Numbered from the stretch's first letter, positions 53,702 to 62,920 are shown. The stretch: 64,000 nucleotides of DNA from Paractinoplanes rishiriensis (GCF_016862375.1 NZ_BOMV01000059.1:1-64000); one strand, 5' to 3'. Notes: a model not told the origin generated them from the sequence alone. A program made the numbers and translations.

Positions 53702-55009
53702 ATGACCGACCTGTTCCGCCACCGGATGTCGGCGGCGCTCACCGCGGCGCGGCCGCTGGCCCGCGGCAAGGTCACCGGCGCGGTGGGCCTGCGGGTGACG
53801 GTGAGCGGCGTCGAGGCCCGCGTCGGCGACATGCTGCAGATGGGCGAGGGCCCGCAGACGGTGTACGCCGAGGTGGCCGCGATCGACGGCGACAAGCTTT
53901 CCTGCCTGCCGCTCGGCCCGCTGGCCGGTATCGGCGCCGGCACCCCGGTGGTGAGCACCGGCGGGCCGCTGCGGGTGGCGGTCGGCCCCGACCTGGTCGG
54001 CCGGATCCTGGACGGCCTGGGCCGGCCGATGGACGGCGGCCCGCCGCTGCGTGGCGAGCAGGTGAGCATCGAGGCGGCCCCGCCCTCGGCGATGGAGCGC
54101 CAGCTGGTCGACGCGCCCATGCCGTTGGGCGTACGCGTGCTGGACACCCTGGTGCCGTGCGGGCGCGGGCAGCGGATCGGCATCTTCGCCGGCTCCGGCG
54201 TCGGCAAGTCCAGCCTGATGAGCATGATCACCCGGGGTACCACCGCGGAGATCAACGTGGTGGCCCTGGTCGGCGAGCGCGGCCGTGAGGTCCGCGAGTT
54301 CATCGAGCACGACCTCGGTCCCGAGGGCCTGGCCCGCTCGGTGCTGGTGATCGCCACCTCGGACGCGGCACCGCTGGTGCGGCTGCGGGCCGGGGCGGTG
54401 GCCACCCGGATCGCCGAGTACTACCGGGACGAGGGTGCCGACGTACTGCTGCTGATGGACAGCGTGACCCGCGCGGCCATGGCGCAGCGTGAGGTTGGCC
54501 TGTCGGTCGGCGAGCCGCCGGCCACCCGGGGTTACCCGCCGTCGGTGTTCGCCATGCTCGCCTCGCTGCTGGAACGGGCCGGTCCGGGCGCGCGGGGCAG
54601 CATCACCGGCCTCTACACCGTGCTGGTCGAGGGCGACGACCACAACGAGCCGATCGCCGACGCGGCCCGCTCGATCCTCGACGGCCACATCGTGCTCGAC
54701 CGCAAGCTGGCCACCGCCGGCCACTTCCCGGCCGTCCAGGCCCTCGACTCCATCTCCCGGGTGGCCAACAAGATCACTACGCCCCAGCAGCGGGCCGACG
54801 CCGCCGAGCTGCGCCGGCTGATGGCGGCCCACCGGGAGGTCCGCGAGCTGGTGGAGATCGGCGCGTACGTGCCGGGCACCAACCCCGAGGCGGACCGGGC
54901 CAACGCGATCTGGCCGGCCATCACCAACTTCCTGCGTCAGGACATGGACGAGCGGGTCTCCGCCGAGCAGTCCTGGAACCACCTGCACCAGCTGGTGAAC
55001 GTGGGTTGA
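53702..55009 (+). CDS. fliI: flagellum-specific ATPase FliI
   Basis: 435 aa. Walker A is FAGSGVGKSSLMS (about residue 162). GERGREVREFIEHDL, VLLLMDSVTRAAMAQREVGL and GSITGLYTVLVEGDDHNEP are F1/FliI-type motifs. Energises and unfolds export substrates. Confidence 0.97.
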   Translation: MTDLFRHRMSAALTAARPLARGKVTGAVGLRVTVSGVEARVGDMLQMGEGPQTVYAEVAAIDGDKLSCLPLGPLAGIGAGTPVVSTGGPLRVAVGPDLVGRILDGLGRPMDGGPPLRGEQVSIEAAPPSAMERQLVDAPMPLGVRVLDTLVPCGRGQRIGIFAGSGVGKSSLMSMITRGTTAEINVVALVGERGREVREFIEHDLGPEGLARSVLVIATSDAAPLVRLRAGAVATRIAEYYRDEGADVLLLMDSVTRAAMAQREVGLSVGEPPATRGYPPSVFAMLASLLERAGPGARGSITGLYTVLVEGDDHNEPIADAARSILDGHIVLDRKLATAGHFPAVQALDSISRVANKITTPQQRADAAELRRLMAAHREVRELVEIGAYVPGTNPEADRANAIWPAITNFLRQDMDERVSAEQSWNHLHQLVNVG

Positions 55010-55143
55010 GCCAAATCTTGGGCGGAGACAGTTGCAGTCGGCGACTCAGGTGCAGCTCGGGTGCAGGCCCTCAGCGATTCCGGACCCGGGCCGAAGCGGA
55101 CTGGTGAGAGGGAAGCCGTCCCGCTTGCTAGGAGGCACCGGAC

Positions 55144-55581
55144 TTGAACCGACTCTTCCGACTCGGACCCGTGCTCCGCGCCCGCAAGGCGCAGGAGGAC
55201 GCCGCCAAGGGTGCCGTGATCCAGTCGCGCGCCGAGATCCGTGAGGCCGAGGCGCTGGCTCGCCGACGGCACCTCGACCTGGTCGGCAGCGAGGCGCCCA
55301 ACGAGGGCACCGCTCAGGCCATCGTCGCGGGGCTGGTGGCTCGCCAGTCGCTGGCGGCCGGCCTGATCAGCGCCCGGCGCATGGTCGACGACGCCGAGGA
55401 GGTCAACCGCGAGCGGATGGCCGCCCTGGCCGACGCGGCCAAGCGCCGCCGGGCCGTCGAGATGATGGCCGAGCGGCACGCCGCCACCGTACGCGCCCAC
55501 GACCTGCGGGTGGACCAGGCCAACCTCGACGAGCTGGCGGTGACGACCAAGGCGCGCAACGCCGCCCGGGGTCTCGCATGA
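55144..55581 (+). CDS. fliJ: flagellar export protein FliJ
   Basis: 145 aa from TTG at 55144 with TAGGAGG about 9 nt upstream. Almost entirely coiled coil (LGPVLRARKAQEDAAKGAVI onward), as for FliJ, which rotates in the FliI ring and contacts FlhA. It follows fliI after a 134-bp gap and overlaps the next gene by 4 bp. Confidence 0.88.
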   Translation: MNRLFRLGPVLRARKAQEDAAKGAVIQSRAEIREAEALARRRHLDLVGSEAPNEGTAQAIVAGLVARQSLAAGLISARRMVDDAEEVNRERMAALADAAKRRRAVEMMAERHAATVRAHDLRVDQANLDELAVTTKARNAARGLA

Positions 55582-56603
55582 CCGGGATGATGGGCGTTTC
55601 CGGGGTCCTCTCCCGGATCCAGGAGCTGCAGGCTCAGCTGGGTCTCGACCCGCTGAACCCGGACGCCGCCGCGGCCGGCACGGTGACCACCCGGCAGCCG
55701 GGCACCAACGGTTCCACGTTCGCCTCCGCGCTGGCGAACGCGACCGGCGGCGGCACGCTGACCGCGGGTGGCGGCGTCACCGGCAACGACGTGGTCAGCG
55801 CCGCGAAAAAATACCTGGGTACCCCGTACGTCTTCGGCAGCACCAACCCGGACAAGGGCCTGGACTGCTCGGCGCTGGTCCAGAAGGCGTTCGGCGACCT
55901 GGGCATCGAGGTGCCCCGGCTGTCGCACCAGCAGGCCAGGGCCGGCCAGCCGGTGGCGAGCCTCGCGCAGGCCCGGCCGGGCGACATCCTGGCGTTCAAC
56001 TCGCCGGTCGACCACGTCGGCATCTACCTCGGCAACAACAAGATGATCGCGGCGCCCAAGCCGGGCGACCACGTCAAGATCCAGACGGTCTGGGAGAAGC
56101 CCACCCACATCCGCCGGGTGGTCAGCGACACCGCCGAGGTGGCCGCCCAGAACATCGCCGCACAGGGCGCCGCGGCGCTGCGTCCGGCCAGCCTGCGCGG
56201 CGGCTCCGAGGCGCTGACCGGCGTCCCGTATGCGGACGTGTTCGTGCGGGCCGGCAACAAGTACGGCGTCTCGCCCAAGCTGCTCGCCGCGGTCGCCAAG
56301 GTCGAGTCGGGCTACAACCCGGAGGCGGTCAGCAAGGCCGGCGCCCGGGGCATCATGCAGCTCATGCCGGGTACCGCGAAGGGACTGGGCGTGGACAACG
56401 CCTTCGACCCGGAGCAGGCCATCTTCGGCGGGGCGAAGTTGCTGGCGCGCAATTTGCGCGAGTTCAAGTCGCTGCCGCTGGCGCTGGCCGCCTACAACGC
56501 GGGTGGCGGAGCGGTGAAGCGGTACGGCGGCATCCCGCCGTACTCGGAGACGCAGGCGTACGTGCCCAAGGTGCAGAAGGCCCTCGCCGCGCTCGGCGGC
56601 TGA
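55578..56603 (+). CDS. flagellar peptidoglycan hydrolase: NlpC/P60 endopeptidase plus lytic transglycosylase
   Basis: 341 aa with two wall-degrading domains. Residues ~70-180 are NlpC/P60: KYLGTPYVFG, catalytic Cys in LDCSALVQ, His in DHVGIYLG. Residues ~215-340 are an SLT transglycosylase: VAKVESGYNPEAVSKAGARG (catalytic Glu), IMQLMPGTAKGLG and LALAAYNAGGGAVKRYG. No signal peptide is visible, and the N-terminus MMGVSGVLSRIQELQAQLGL is amphipathic, so export through the flagellar apparatus is possible (inference). It probably opens the cell wall for the rod, the job of FlgJ elsewhere. Confidence 0.9.
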   Translation: MTGMMGVSGVLSRIQELQAQLGLDPLNPDAAAAGTVTTRQPGTNGSTFASALANATGGGTLTAGGGVTGNDVVSAAKKYLGTPYVFGSTNPDKGLDCSALVQKAFGDLGIEVPRLSHQQARAGQPVASLAQARPGDILAFNSPVDHVGIYLGNNKMIAAPKPGDHVKIQTVWEKPTHIRRVVSDTAEVAAQNIAAQGAAALRPASLRGGSEALTGVPYADVFVRAGNKYGVSPKLLAAVAKVESGYNPEAVSKAGARGIMQLMPGTAKGLGVDNAFDPEQAIFGGAKLLARNLREFKSLPLALAAYNAGGGAVKRYGGIPPYSETQAYVPKVQKALAALGG

Positions 56604-56641
56604 TCCGACCTCGCCATCCCCACCCGAGTAGGGAGAGCCGC

Positions 56642-58720
56642 ATGAACCCGAGTTCCGTGACCGGACCGGAGCGCGCCTCGGCGCCCGACGCCAGCCGCCG
56701 GCCGGGAAGCCGACGTGGCGAGGGCGGTGACGAGTTCGGCTCCGCGCTGGAGGCCGAACTGGGGAAGCCGGGACGCGATCAGGACACCGCGCCCAAGGAC
56801 GGGCAACAGGCGGCAGACCGGGCCGACCGATCGGCCAACGACCGCGCGACCGCCGAACGAGCCGCCGCCGAACGAGCCGCCGCGAACCGGGCGACCACCG
56901 ATCGGGCCGCTGCGAACCGGGCGGCAGCAGACCGGGCCACAGCAGACCGGGCGGCAGACCGGGCGGCCACCAACCGCGCCACCACCGAACGAGCCGCAGA
57001 CCGAGCCGCCGCCGACCGGGCCACCGCAGACCGGGCCACCGCAGACCGGGCCACCGCAGACCGGGCCACCGCAGACCGGGCCACCGCAGACCGGGCCACC
57101 GCAGACCGGGCCGCGGACCGGGCCGCGGACCGGGCCGCCACCAACCGCGCCACCACCGAACGAGCCGCAGACCGAGCCGCTGCCGACCGCGCCGCCGCAG
57201 ACCGAGCCACCACCGGCCGCGCCTCCGACCGGGCCGCCTCCGACCGGACCGGCACCGACCGGACCGGCACCGACCGGGCCGGCACCGACCGGACCTCCGC
57301 GGACCGCGCCTCGGCCGATCGCGCCCCGTCGGACCGCGGTGACACCAGTGCGAAGCAGGCGACGGGCACCGACCGGAGCGCGGGCCAGGACCGGGCGACC
57401 GCGGACCCGGCCGGCACGGCCACCGAGCAGCCACAGCCCCAGGACCAGGCCGCCGCCGACAGTGTCGCGCAGGCGAACGCCGCAGCCCAGACGGCCGCGG
57501 CCCAGGCGACTGCCGCCCAGGCGGCCGTGCTGGCCGCCGCCGACCAGATCCCGGCGACCGGCGAGGCCGCCGCCCCGGGAGCGTCGGTGGCCGGGGTCTC
57601 CCTGGCCGGCGGCCCACCCACGGCCGCGCCGGCAGCCCCACCCGCTACTCCCGGCCAGACCGGCCTGCCGCAGGGCCCGGACGTCGCCGGCCCGGGCGGC
57701 CCGGCGACGGGTGCCGAGCTGACCGGCGAGGCCGCACCGGCCCCCGGAACCAGCACCGCACCCGGCGCGCCGTCCACCGCCGCGGCCACCACCGCCGCCA
57801 CCACGAGTCCCGCGACCGGCGGCACCGCTCCACCGGCCACCGCGCAGCCGGCCGTCACCCCGGCCGGCGTGCCAGCCGGCGCCGACGCCCTGCTCGGCCG
57901 CTCGGTGCTCGGCACCGCCGCGACGCCGGTCACCGAGGCCGCGAACCCGTCCGACGCCGCCGCGCCCGTCGACCCGACTGCGGGCGCGACGGTCCCGCCG
58001 GCACCGTCTGCCGACCCGAACGCTGCGGCCACCGGCGCGGAGCCCGGCCCGGACGCGGCCACACCGTCCACGCCCACCGGGACCCTGCCGGACCGGCCCG
58101 TCGACCCCACCGCGCCGCTGCCCGGTGGCGTGCCGGCCGGACCGGCCGGTGCGCCGGGTCTCGGCCCGGACCAGACGGCCACACCGGGCGCGCTCGGCCA
58201 GGCCGGGCCGGCCGGGGTCACCGGACCGCAGCCCACCGCGGCGGCCGCACCGGCCGCGGGCGCACCGCCGCCGGCCGCTACGCCGAACCCGCTGCCGCCC
58301 GCGGCCGCACAGCTGGCGATGCGGATCGCGCCGCTGCGCCTGGACGCCGACGGCGTGCACCGGCTGACCGTCAACCTGCACCCCGCCGACCTCGGTCCGG
58401 TGCAGGTGGTGGCCGAGATCCGCAACGGGGACATCAGCGTCCAGCTGACCGGCAGCACCGACGCCGGCACCGACGCCATCCGCAACGCGCTCAGCGACCT
58501 GCGCCGGGAGCTGGAGGATTCGGGCTTCGGGAACTGCACGCTCGACCTGCGGCAGGGCAGCGGGCAGCAGGACCAGGCGCGGCAGCAGTTCGAGGCGGCG
58601 GGCTACGGCGGCAACCGGCGCGACGCCGGCCCGTCCGGCGGCAGCCAGGAGCCGGCCGAAAACGGTCCCAGCACGGTTCGCCGCGCGCCGGGCAGCAGTC
58701 GTCTGGACGTACAGGCCTGA
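56642..58720 (+). CDS. fliK: flagellar hook-length control protein FliK
   Basis: 692 aa, long for FliK. The last ~130 residues contain the Flg_hook substrate-switch domain (VHRLTVNLHPADLGPVQVVA, then a Leu-rich helix LRRELEDSGFGN). Before it lies ~540 residues of Ala/Asp/Arg/Thr repeats and an Ala/Pro/Thr-rich linker that would act as the molecular ruler. In other bacteria FliK length sets hook length. Last gene of the plus-strand operon, ending at a strong bidirectional hairpin. Confidence 0.9.
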   Translation: MNPSSVTGPERASAPDASRRPGSRRGEGGDEFGSALEAELGKPGRDQDTAPKDGQQAADRADRSANDRATAERAAAERAAANRATTDRAAANRAAADRATADRAADRAATNRATTERAADRAAADRATADRATADRATADRATADRATADRATADRAADRAADRAATNRATTERAADRAAADRAAADRATTGRASDRAASDRTGTDRTGTDRAGTDRTSADRASADRAPSDRGDTSAKQATGTDRSAGQDRATADPAGTATEQPQPQDQAAADSVAQANAAAQTAAAQATAAQAAVLAAADQIPATGEAAAPGASVAGVSLAGGPPTAAPAAPPATPGQTGLPQGPDVAGPGGPATGAELTGEAAPAPGTSTAPGAPSTAAATTAATTSPATGGTAPPATAQPAVTPAGVPAGADALLGRSVLGTAATPVTEAANPSDAAAPVDPTAGATVPPAPSADPNAAATGAEPGPDAATPSTPTGTLPDRPVDPTAPLPGGVPAGPAGAPGLGPDQTATPGALGQAGPAGVTGPQPTAAAAPAAGAPPPAATPNPLPPAAAQLAMRIAPLRLDADGVHRLTVNLHPADLGPVQVVAEIRNGDISVQLTGSTDAGTDAIRNALSDLRRELEDSGFGNCTLDLRQGSGQQDQARQQFEAAGYGGNRRDAGPSGGSQEPAENGPSTVRRAPGSSRLDVQA
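56967..57180 (+). repeat. 43-bp exact direct repeat pair in fliK
   Basis: Bases 56967-57009 and 57138-57180 are identical and in frame (offset 171 bp), flanking the 15-bp array. Recombination between them would shorten FliK by 57 residues without a frameshift. Confidence 0.8.
57013..57102 (+). repeat. six perfect 15-bp tandem repeats in fliK (ADRAT)
   Basis: GACCGGGCCACCGCA repeats six times and encodes the pentapeptide DRATA. Degenerate units continue on both sides over nt 56820-57330. Confidence 0.9.
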
Positions 58721-58729
58721 GAAAGAAGC

Positions 58730-58766
58730 AGCGATCGGTGGTCACCCAGGGTGACCACCGATCGCT
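58730..58766. terminator. 18-bp perfect hairpin between fliK and the two-TM protein gene
   Basis: AGCGATCGGTGGTCACCC and its exact complement flank a single A, between two convergent stop codons. Strong bidirectional terminator. Confidence 0.85.
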
Positions 58767-58767
58767 G

Positions 58768-59013
58768 TTATGCGGGTTCGACCGGAGTCGGCGTGAGCGG
58801 GGCCGTCGGCGGTGGGGCCGCGTCCTCGTCCTCGTCCTTCCGGCCGTAGCCGGCCGTCACGAAGCGCAGCGCGGCCAGCAACAGCGCGGCGATCGGCACC
58901 GCGATGATGAAGCGGATCAGCACGTCGGTGAGGTCCAGCTGGTCGAGCACATAGCGGTACAGTGCCGGCGCGCTGATAACGAACGCGAACAGCAGGACCG
59001 ACGGACGGATCAT
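58768..59013 (-). CDS. small two-helix membrane protein coupled to the FlhF-like gene
   Basis: 81 aa. Two hydrophobic helices (SVLLFAFVISAPALYRYVL and FIIAVPIAALLLAALRFV) followed by an acidic/Pro-rich tail. The ATG overlaps the FlhF-like stop (ATGA, 59010-59013). Not recognised. Its position where flhG often lies suggests a flagellar membrane role, possibly a partner of the FlhF-like protein (inference). Confidence 0.7.
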   Translation of the reverse strand: MIRPSVLLFAFVISAPALYRYVLDQLDLTDVLIRFIIAVPIAALLLAALRFVTAGYGRKDEDEDAAPPPTAPLTPTPVEPA

Positions 59014-60773
59014 TGCCGCACCGTGCGGGCCACCCGGCGGGGCGCGGCCGCGATCGGCGTGACATCGGTGGCGATCCGCGCGCAGAGCATCGCGGCCCAG
59101 GCGTGCGGGGTGGCCTGCTTGCCGTCCAGCGAGAAGATCGGCAGGTCCAGACCGAGCACCGAGGCCGGGTCCGCGGTGAGCTCCACTCCGTGCACCACGA
59201 GCGCCTCGACCTCGCCGAGGGTCCGCAGGTGGCGGGCCGTGTCGGCGGTCTTGCGGGTGGCGTCGACGATGGCCCACACCGCGGTGGCCCCGATCGCGTC
59301 GCACATCTCGTTGACCCACAGCGGGTCGGTGCCGCCCACCGAGGCGTCCATCACCACGACCCAGGCCTGCTCGGCGCTGTGCAGCTTCTCCACCCGGGAC
59401 TCGGCCGCGTCCCGGGTCGGAATCAGCCGGGACGAGTGCAGGCCGGTGCCGGCGGTGCTCGGGGCGGCCAGCAGCAGGTGGTTCTCCGGCACGCCGATCT
59501 CGTCCAGCAGGTGCCGGGCGATCGGTACGCCCAGGTTGATGTCCCCGGCCAGCACCAGGATCTCGCCCGGGCCGTCCGGGATGCCCGGCGCCGACGGACG
59601 GGCGGCCAGCACGCTGAGCACGCCAGCGTAGGTGTCCGCGCCGGTGATCTGCCGGGCCATCGACTCCGGCATGCCGACCCGCATGAGGTTCTGGATGACC
59701 GGGTCGTTGTCCGGCGGCCGGACCACCGGGGCCGGTGCCGGCGGCGCGACCGCCGGTGGCGCCGCGACCGGTGGCGGGGTCGACAGGACCTGCTCGTTGA
59801 GGCCGTACGCCTCGGCCGCGGACGGGCCCGGCTCGGCCGGCGGCTCGTCGATCTCGATCTCGCTGGCTCCCAGCCCGCCGATCCGCTCGGCCAGGCTCGG
59901 CTGGTGCGGCGGCGGAGGGGGCGGCGAAACGGGCGGGGCCGGCGGGCTGACCGGTGCCGCGGTAGCGATCGGAGCTGCCGGAGCCATCGGAGCCGCCGGG
60001 GCCATCGGGGCCATCGGAGCCACCGGGGCCATCGGAGCCACCGGGGCCATCGGAGCCGCCGGGGCTGCCGCGGCCATCGGGGCCGCGGTTGCGGCCGGCG
60101 CGGCGGGCGAGGTCGGCGCCGGCGGAGCCGACTGCACCGGCTGCGGCTGGACCGGCCGGTGCGGGTTGACCGGCGTCTCGGTGGTCGCCGCCGGCCGGAA
60201 CGGCCGCACCGTGGGCGGGTCGTCGCCGCGCAGCGGGACGCCCGCCTTGGGCTTGGGCCGCTCGATGCCGGGCTGGACGTCGTTGTCCAGGCCGGCCATC
60301 AGCTCGGCGAACGCGCTGCCGGTGTCGCTGATCGCGGCCCCGCGGCTCACCTCGGCGTCCGGCATGAACTCCTCGGTCGGCCGGGCCGCCGGACGGTTCT
60401 GTTGCGGACGCGGGAACACGGTCTCGCCGGGCCGGGCCGTGCCGAAGCCGGCCGGCATGGCGGTCCGGGCGGCCTGCGCACCGGCCCGGACCGGCTCGTC
60501 CAGCCGATCCTGGGACTCGGCCCGCTCCAGCAGCCGCTCCAGGGTGTGCTGGCCGGCGTCGGCCGTCGTACGTTTAGCCATTTCTGTCCTGTCCTCGTTC
60601 GAGTCCGGCACCTCGACGGAAAGCTCGTAATGCTGCTTCGCGAAGAAGCCACCGACACCGCCACTGCGGACCTTGTCGGCTGAGATGATCCGGACGCCGG
60701 AGCCGTACTCATCGCGTACCTGAGCCAGCAGTGGCTCGATGGCCGGTCCCTCAAGCAGCACCCGCGTAGGCAC
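59010..60773 (-). CDS. FlhF-like protein with degenerate GTPase domain
   Basis: 587 aa from GTG at 60773, overlapping flhA by 23 bp. Residues 1-52 resemble the FlhF N-terminus (VRDEYGSGVRIISADKVRSG then GGFFAKQHYELSVEV). Residues ~55-345 are Pro/Ala-rich and include MAPVAP hexapeptides. Residues ~350-575 keep the FlhF/SRP-GTPase layout, but no nucleotide-binding motif survives: the P-loop position reads LVLAGDINLGVPIARHL, and the DTAGR and TKLD positions read VVVMDASVGG and AIVDATRKT. In other bacteria FlhF places the flagellum. Here any role would not depend on GTP binding (inference). Confidence 0.72.
   Translation of the reverse strand: MPTRVLLEGPAIEPLLAQVRDEYGSGVRIISADKVRSGGVGGFFAKQHYELSVEVPDSNEDRTEMAKRTTADAGQHTLERLLERAESQDRLDEPVRAGAQAARTAMPAGFGTARPGETVFPRPQQNRPAARPTEEFMPDAEVSRGAAISDTGSAFAELMAGLDNDVQPGIERPKPKAGVPLRGDDPPTVRPFRPAATTETPVNPHRPVQPQPVQSAPPAPTSPAAPAATAAPMAAAAPAAPMAPVAPMAPVAPMAPMAPAAPMAPAAPIATAAPVSPPAPPVSPPPPPPHQPSLAERIGGLGASEIEIDEPPAEPGPSAAEAYGLNEQVLSTPPPVAAPPAVAPPAPAPVVRPPDNDPVIQNLMRVGMPESMARQITGADTYAGVLSVLAARPSAPGIPDGPGEILVLAGDINLGVPIARHLLDEIGVPENHLLLAAPSTAGTGLHSSRLIPTRDAAESRVEKLHSAEQAWVVVMDASVGGTDPLWVNEMCDAIGATAVWAIVDATRKTADTARHLRTLGEVEALVVHGVELTADPASVLGLDLPIFSLDGKQATPHAWAAMLCARIATDVTPIAAAPRRVARTVRQ
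59978..60078 (-). repeat. 18-bp-type repeats encoding MAP(V/A)AP
   Basis: Tandem GGAGCCACCGGGGCCATC-type units in the linker of the FlhF-like gene encode MAPVAP, MAPMAP and MAPAAP in frame. Confidence 0.75.
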
Positions 60774-62805
60774 CGTTCACCACCCCTATCGTTTCGATCT
60801 GTGCCGTGGAACCAGAGATTTCGCCGTACGAGAGCACCTGCACCCGGCGGGAACCGGCGCGCAGCAGTCGCATCAGCGGCAGCCGCAGTTGCGGCGAGCA
60901 GGCCAGCACGGGCGAAAGGCCCTGCTGTTCCGCGGTTTCGGCCAGACGGGCCGCCTCGCTGACAATGGCCTCGGCGCGGAGGCCGTCGATTGCCATGAAG
61001 GCGCCCGTCTCGCTCGGCCGCAACGACTCGAGCAACTGCTGCTCGAGCATGGGTTCGAGAGTGATCACCGTGAGCCGGCCACCCGCCACGTACTGGGCGG
61101 CGATGGCCGGGCCGAGCGCGGACCGGGCCGCCTCCACCAGGCCGTCGTGGTCGACGGAGACCTTCGCTCGCAGAGAGAGCGACTCGAAGATTCGGACCAG
61201 GTCCCGGATCGGCACGCCCTCGTCGAGCATGGCCTGCAGGACCTTCTGGATCTGACCGAGGCTGAGCAGCGACGGGGTCAGTTCCTCCACGACGACCGGG
61301 TGGGTCCGTTTGACCATCTCGGTCAACGCCCGGACGTCCTCGCGGCCGAGAAGGCGGCTCGCATTGCTGCGGACCACCTCGGCCAGGTGCGTGATGATCA
61401 CGCTGGCCCGGTCGACCACGGTCGCACCGGAGAGTTCGGCCTGGTAGTGCAGTTCGGCCGGCACCCACTTGCCGGGCAGGCCGAAAACCGGTTCCCGGCC
61501 GGCCCGGCCGGGCAGGCCCTGCAGGCCGTCGCCGATTGCCAGCACCGTGCCGGGTGGAGCCTCGCCGGTGCCCGCGTCGACCCCGGAGATCCGGATCGCA
61601 TACGAGGACAGCGGCAGGTCGAGATCGTCCCGGGTGCGCACCGGCGGCATGATCACGCCGAGCTCCATGGCCATCTTGCGGCGCAGGGCGCGCACCCGGT
61701 CGAGCAGGTCGCCGCTGCTGGCGTCGACCAGGTCGACCAGGTCCGGGGAGAGGGCGAGCTCGAGCGGGTCGACCCGCATCTCGCCGAGCAGTTGCTCCGG
61801 TGAGTCGGGGGCCGGTAGATCGACCGCCTCGGCCGCCGCGGCGGCGGCTCCGGCCTCCAGCTCGGGTTCCGGGTCCTTGAGCCGATGCGCGATCACCAGC
61901 ACCGCGACGCCCACGATCAGGAACGGCACCTTGGGCAGACCCGGGATGACGCAGAGAGCCAGCGCCGCGCCGCCGCCGATGCGCAGCGCCAGCTTGTTCT
62001 GGCTGAGCTGGGCGGTGACGCTGGAGCCCATGTCGCCCGAGGTGGCCGAACGGGTCACGATCAGACCGGTGGCGACCGAGAGCAGCAGCGCCGGCACCTG
62101 GGAGACCAGGCCGTCGCCGATGCTCAGCATGCTGTAGTGGTTCATCGCGTCGGCCGCGCCCATGCCCTGCTGGAAGACGCCGACCGCGAAGCCGCCGATC
62201 AGGTTGATCAGGGTGATGATGATGGCCGCGATGGCGTCGCCCTTGACGAATTTCGAGCCACCGTCCATGGCGCCGTAGAAGTCGGCCTCGGAGGCCACCT
62301 CGGCCCGGCGCTTCTTGGCCTCGGCCTCGTCGATCAGGCCGGCGTTCAGGTCGGCGTCGATCGCCATCTGCTTGCCGGGCATCGCGTCCAGGGTGAACCG
62401 GGCGCCGACCTCGGCGACCCGCTCGGCACCCTTGGTCACCACGATCATCTGGACGATCACCAGGATCGCGAAGATGACCAGTCCGATGACCAGGTTGCCA
62501 CCGACCACGAAGCTGCCGAACGCGTGGATGACCTTGCCGGCGTCGCCGTCCCGCAGCACCAGCCGGGTCGCGCTGATGTTGAGTGCCAGCCGGAACAGGG
62601 TGGCCACCAGCAGCAGTGCCGGGAAGACCGAGAAATCCAGCGGTTTCTGGACGAACATGCTGGTCAGCAGGATGAGCAGGGCGCCCGTGATGTTGATGGC
62701 GATGAGCAGGTCCAGCAGGAACGTCGGCAACGGCACGACCATCATGATGATGATGCCGATGACCCCGATGGGTACGGCAAGCCGGCTGACGTTCTTGTTC
62801 TTCAC
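60751..62805 (-). CDS. flhA: flagellar biosynthesis protein FlhA
   Basis: 684 aa from GTG at 62805 with GGGAAGG upstream; the longer open frame begins in sequence unlike FlhA. Eight N-terminal membrane helices (IGVIGIIIMMVVPLPTFLLD onward), the FHIPEP-type loop (DAMPGKQMAIDADLNAGLID), and a C-terminal cytoplasmic platform. Central export-gate protein that docks chaperone-substrate complexes. 115 bp after flhB. Confidence 0.97.
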   Translation of the reverse strand: MKNKNVSRLAVPIGVIGIIIMMVVPLPTFLLDLLIAINITGALLILLTSMFVQKPLDFSVFPALLLVATLFRLALNISATRLVLRDGDAGKVIHAFGSFVVGGNLVIGLVIFAILVIVQMIVVTKGAERVAEVGARFTLDAMPGKQMAIDADLNAGLIDEAEAKKRRAEVASEADFYGAMDGGSKFVKGDAIAAIIITLINLIGGFAVGVFQQGMGAADAMNHYSMLSIGDGLVSQVPALLLSVATGLIVTRSATSGDMGSSVTAQLSQNKLALRIGGGAALALCVIPGLPKVPFLIVGVAVLVIAHRLKDPEPELEAGAAAAAAEAVDLPAPDSPEQLLGEMRVDPLELALSPDLVDLVDASSGDLLDRVRALRRKMAMELGVIMPPVRTRDDLDLPLSSYAIRISGVDAGTGEAPPGTVLAIGDGLQGLPGRAGREPVFGLPGKWVPAELHYQAELSGATVVDRASVIITHLAEVVRSNASRLLGREDVRALTEMVKRTHPVVVEELTPSLLSLGQIQKVLQAMLDEGVPIRDLVRIFESLSLRAKVSVDHDGLVEAARSALGPAIAAQYVAGGRLTVITLEPMLEQQLLESLRPSETGAFMAIDGLRAEAIVSEAARLAETAEQQGLSPVLACSPQLRLPLMRLLRAGSRRVQVLSYGEISGSTAQIETIGVVNGAYAGAA

Positions 62806-62920
62806 AGCACCTTCCCGGACTGGACAACGTGGGCGCCATCCACGTACCGGGATGGCTCGCCCACAGCCCGATCTTCCCCCAATCGAGGGACCGATGTGAG
62901 GAAATCTTATGAATTTTCGT

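Noticed and set aside
55010..55143. Possible riboswitch or leader RNA in the fliI-fliJ gap
   Set aside because: No c-di-GMP or cobalamin riboswitch core could be recognised. Only a spacer with a good Shine-Dalgarno for fliJ is supported.
57013..57102. Regular repeats that could suggest a CRISPR array
   Set aside because: The units are 15 bp, contiguous with no spacers and in frame within fliK.
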